Part shown: one piece after another, positions 4,429 through 5,474 of the stretch
Numbering within the stretch: position 1 is the stretch's first letter
How the letters are laid out: every line of letters starts with the position of its first letter
Source: JBCCFX01 sp039029515
Lineage (GTDB): Bacteria; Planctomycetota; Phycisphaerae; Phycisphaerales; SM1A02
NCBI GenBank assembly: GCA_039029515.1
Contig: JBCCFX010000231.1
Span: 1 to 5,474 of the forward strand
Direction of reading: 5' to 3'
Length of the DNA: 5,474 nucleotides
Program-made: the position numbers and the translations under genes
Notes under the pieces: model-generated
Database searches by the model: none
The model's input: only the letters and a program-made list of their open reading frames with translations
What the model was told of the DNA's origin: nothing

Positions 4429-5474
4429 CCTCCACATACGATGCCATCATCATCGGCGGCGGTCACAACGGACTCGTGTGCGCTGCGTACCTTGCCAAAG
4501 CCGGCAAGAAGGTACTCGTGCTGGAGCGTCGGCATGTCCTCGGCGGCGCGGCAGTCACGGAAGAGGTTCATCCGGGTTTCCACTTCTCGGTCTGCTCGTA
4601 CGTCGTCAGCCTGTTCCGCCCGCATATCGTGCGCGACCTTGAGTTGCCGAAGCACGGTTTCGAGCTCATTCCGCTCGAGACGTCATACAACCCGCTGCCG
4701 GACGGCGATGGATTGTGTCGCTGGGCCGATGCGCATCGAAGTCGACGCGAGATCTCGCGCTTCAGCCAGCGCGATGCGGAGATCTATCCCGAGTTCAGTC
4801 AGGCGATGACGAAACTGTCGTTCTTTGCGAAACGACTGATCGATGCGCCCGCGCCGGATCCGGTGTCATTCAATCCGCGCGATCTCTGGAACCTGTTGCG
4901 CCTCGGATCGTCATTCCGTTCGCTGGATCCGGATCTCATGGCGCTGAACGTCAAACTGCTCACGATGAGTTCCGCCGACTTCCTCGACCAGTGGTTCGAA
5001 TCCGATGTGCTCAAGGCACCGATGTCCGTGAGCGGCATCATCGGCACGTACCTTGGCGTGCGATCGCCCGGCACCGCCTACGTTCTGCTGCACCACTACA
5101 TGGGCGAGATCGACGGCGCCTATCGCGCCTGGGGCTTCTCCAAGAAAGGCACCGGCGGGCTGAGCCTTGCGATTGCGAACGCCGCGCAAGCCTTCGGCGC
5201 AGAGATCCGGACTGAGACGTCCGTGTCCAACATCCTGCTGCAGAATGGTCGAGCGTATGGCGTCGTCCTGGAGAACGGTGATGAGATTCTCGCGAACGCG
5301 GTTGTCTCCGCTGTCGATCCGCATCGCACGTTCCTCGGGCTGGTCGGCGAAGAGCATCTTGACGAGGAGTTCGTTCGCCAGATTCAGCGATTCAAGCTCC
5401 GAGGCAGCTCCGGCAAGGTGAACCTCGCGCTGGATCGATTGCCGACGTTTGGCGGCCGCGATGGCACGGATCAC
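4425..5474 (+). CDS. PYROXD2/phytoene-desaturase-like FAD-dependent oxidoreductase (3' end beyond window)
   Basis: FAD-dependent oxidoreductase of the amine-oxidase/phytoene-desaturase superfamily, nearest in pattern to the PYROXD2-like group. The window holds 350 codons with no stop; relatives usually run to about 520-580 residues, so about a third is missing. Seen: dinucleotide-binding motif YDAIIIGGGHNGLVCAAYLA (5-24) with GGGHNG at 11-16, E34 at the ribose-binding position, and LGGAAVTEE (39-47), the conserved GG motif that contacts FAD. FHFSVCSYVVSLFRPHI and GAYRAWGFSKKGTGGLSLAI match conserved regions of this group. The ATG lies within the ATGA overlap (4425-4428) with the preceding gene, so translation is probably coupled and expression fixed in ratio. 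Pairing with a GcvT-like protein recalls sarcosine/dimethylglycine dehydrogenases, where flavin oxidation of an N-methyl group feeds a folate-binding domain. The actual substrate is unknown; carotenoid desaturation is not indicated by the neighbours. Confidence 0.9.
   Translation, partial: MTSTYDAIIIGGGHNGLVCAAYLAKAGKKVLVLERRHVLGGAAVTEEVHPGFHFSVCSYVVSLFRPHIVRDLELPKHGFELIPLETSYNPLPDGDGLCRWADAHRSRREISRFSQRDAEIYPEFSQAMTKLSFFAKRLIDAPAPDPVSFNPRDLWNLLRLGSSFRSLDPDLMALNVKLLTMSSADFLDQWFESDVLKAPMSVSGIIGTYLGVRSPGTAYVLLHHYMGEIDGAYRAWGFSKKGTGGLSLAIANAAQAFGAEIRTETSVSNILLQNGRAYGVVLENGDEILANAVVSAVDPHRTFLGLVGEEHLDEEFVRQIQRFKLRGSSGKVNLALDRLPTFGGRDGTDH

Noticed and set aside
4911..5474. 187-residue minus-strand frame, and several plus-strand frames from 4441 to 5421
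   Set aside because: All are shadows of the PYROXD2-like gene, which has a continuous motif-bearing frame from 4425 to the window end.

Overview
The window looks like chromosomal DNA from a moderately GC-rich bacterium; most third codon positions in the clear genes are G or C. A redox protein fusing thioredoxin to helical repeats, a Gfo/Idh/MocA oxidoreductase and a GcvT-like protein paired with a PYROXD2-like flavoprotein would suit a planctomycete (Phycisphaerae-like) or a similar heterotroph. This is inference from gene content; no rRNA or marker gene is present to fix the taxonomy.

Layout, left to right. (1) 1-1008, + strand: a TlpA/thioredoxin-like protein with a helical, TPR-like C-terminal half. 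It ends in a strong rho-independent terminator (1036-1066). (2) Directly after the terminator's T-tract is a perfect 7-bp tandem array (unit TTGGCTG, about 12.6 copies, 1072-1159). (3) 1160-1520 has no confidently recognised gene, but the minus strand holds a weak, possibly frameshifted small reading frame. (4) 1557-1940, + strand: a small XRE/Cro-type DNA-binding protein preceded by an inverted repeat. (5) 1996-2059: a second, degenerate 7-bp array (GTAGARA on the minus strand) that includes the stop codon of the convergent gene. (6) 2056-3108, - strand: a Gfo/Idh/MocA NAD(P)-dependent oxidoreductase. (7) 3109-3234: a compact divergent promoter region with a symmetric inverted repeat overlapping both putative -35 boxes. 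(8) 3235-4428, + strand: a GcvT/aminomethyltransferase-family protein. It overlaps by 4 bp (ATGA) a PYROXD2/phytoene-desaturase-like FAD oxidoreductase (4425 to the window end, incomplete).

The right half reads as a small catabolic locus. A folate-dependent methyl- or aminomethyl-transferase-like protein is translationally coupled to an FAD-dependent amine oxidase/desaturase-like enzyme, and a sugar- or polyol-type dehydrogenase diverges from a shared control region. The likely theme is oxidation and demethylation of a small metabolite, with C1 units passed to tetrahydrofolate; the substrate cannot be read from the sequence.

The most unusual features are the two unrelated heptanucleotide arrays, each at the 3' end of a gene, which together bracket the XRE-regulator segment, and the symmetric operator-like element between the divergent metabolic genes.
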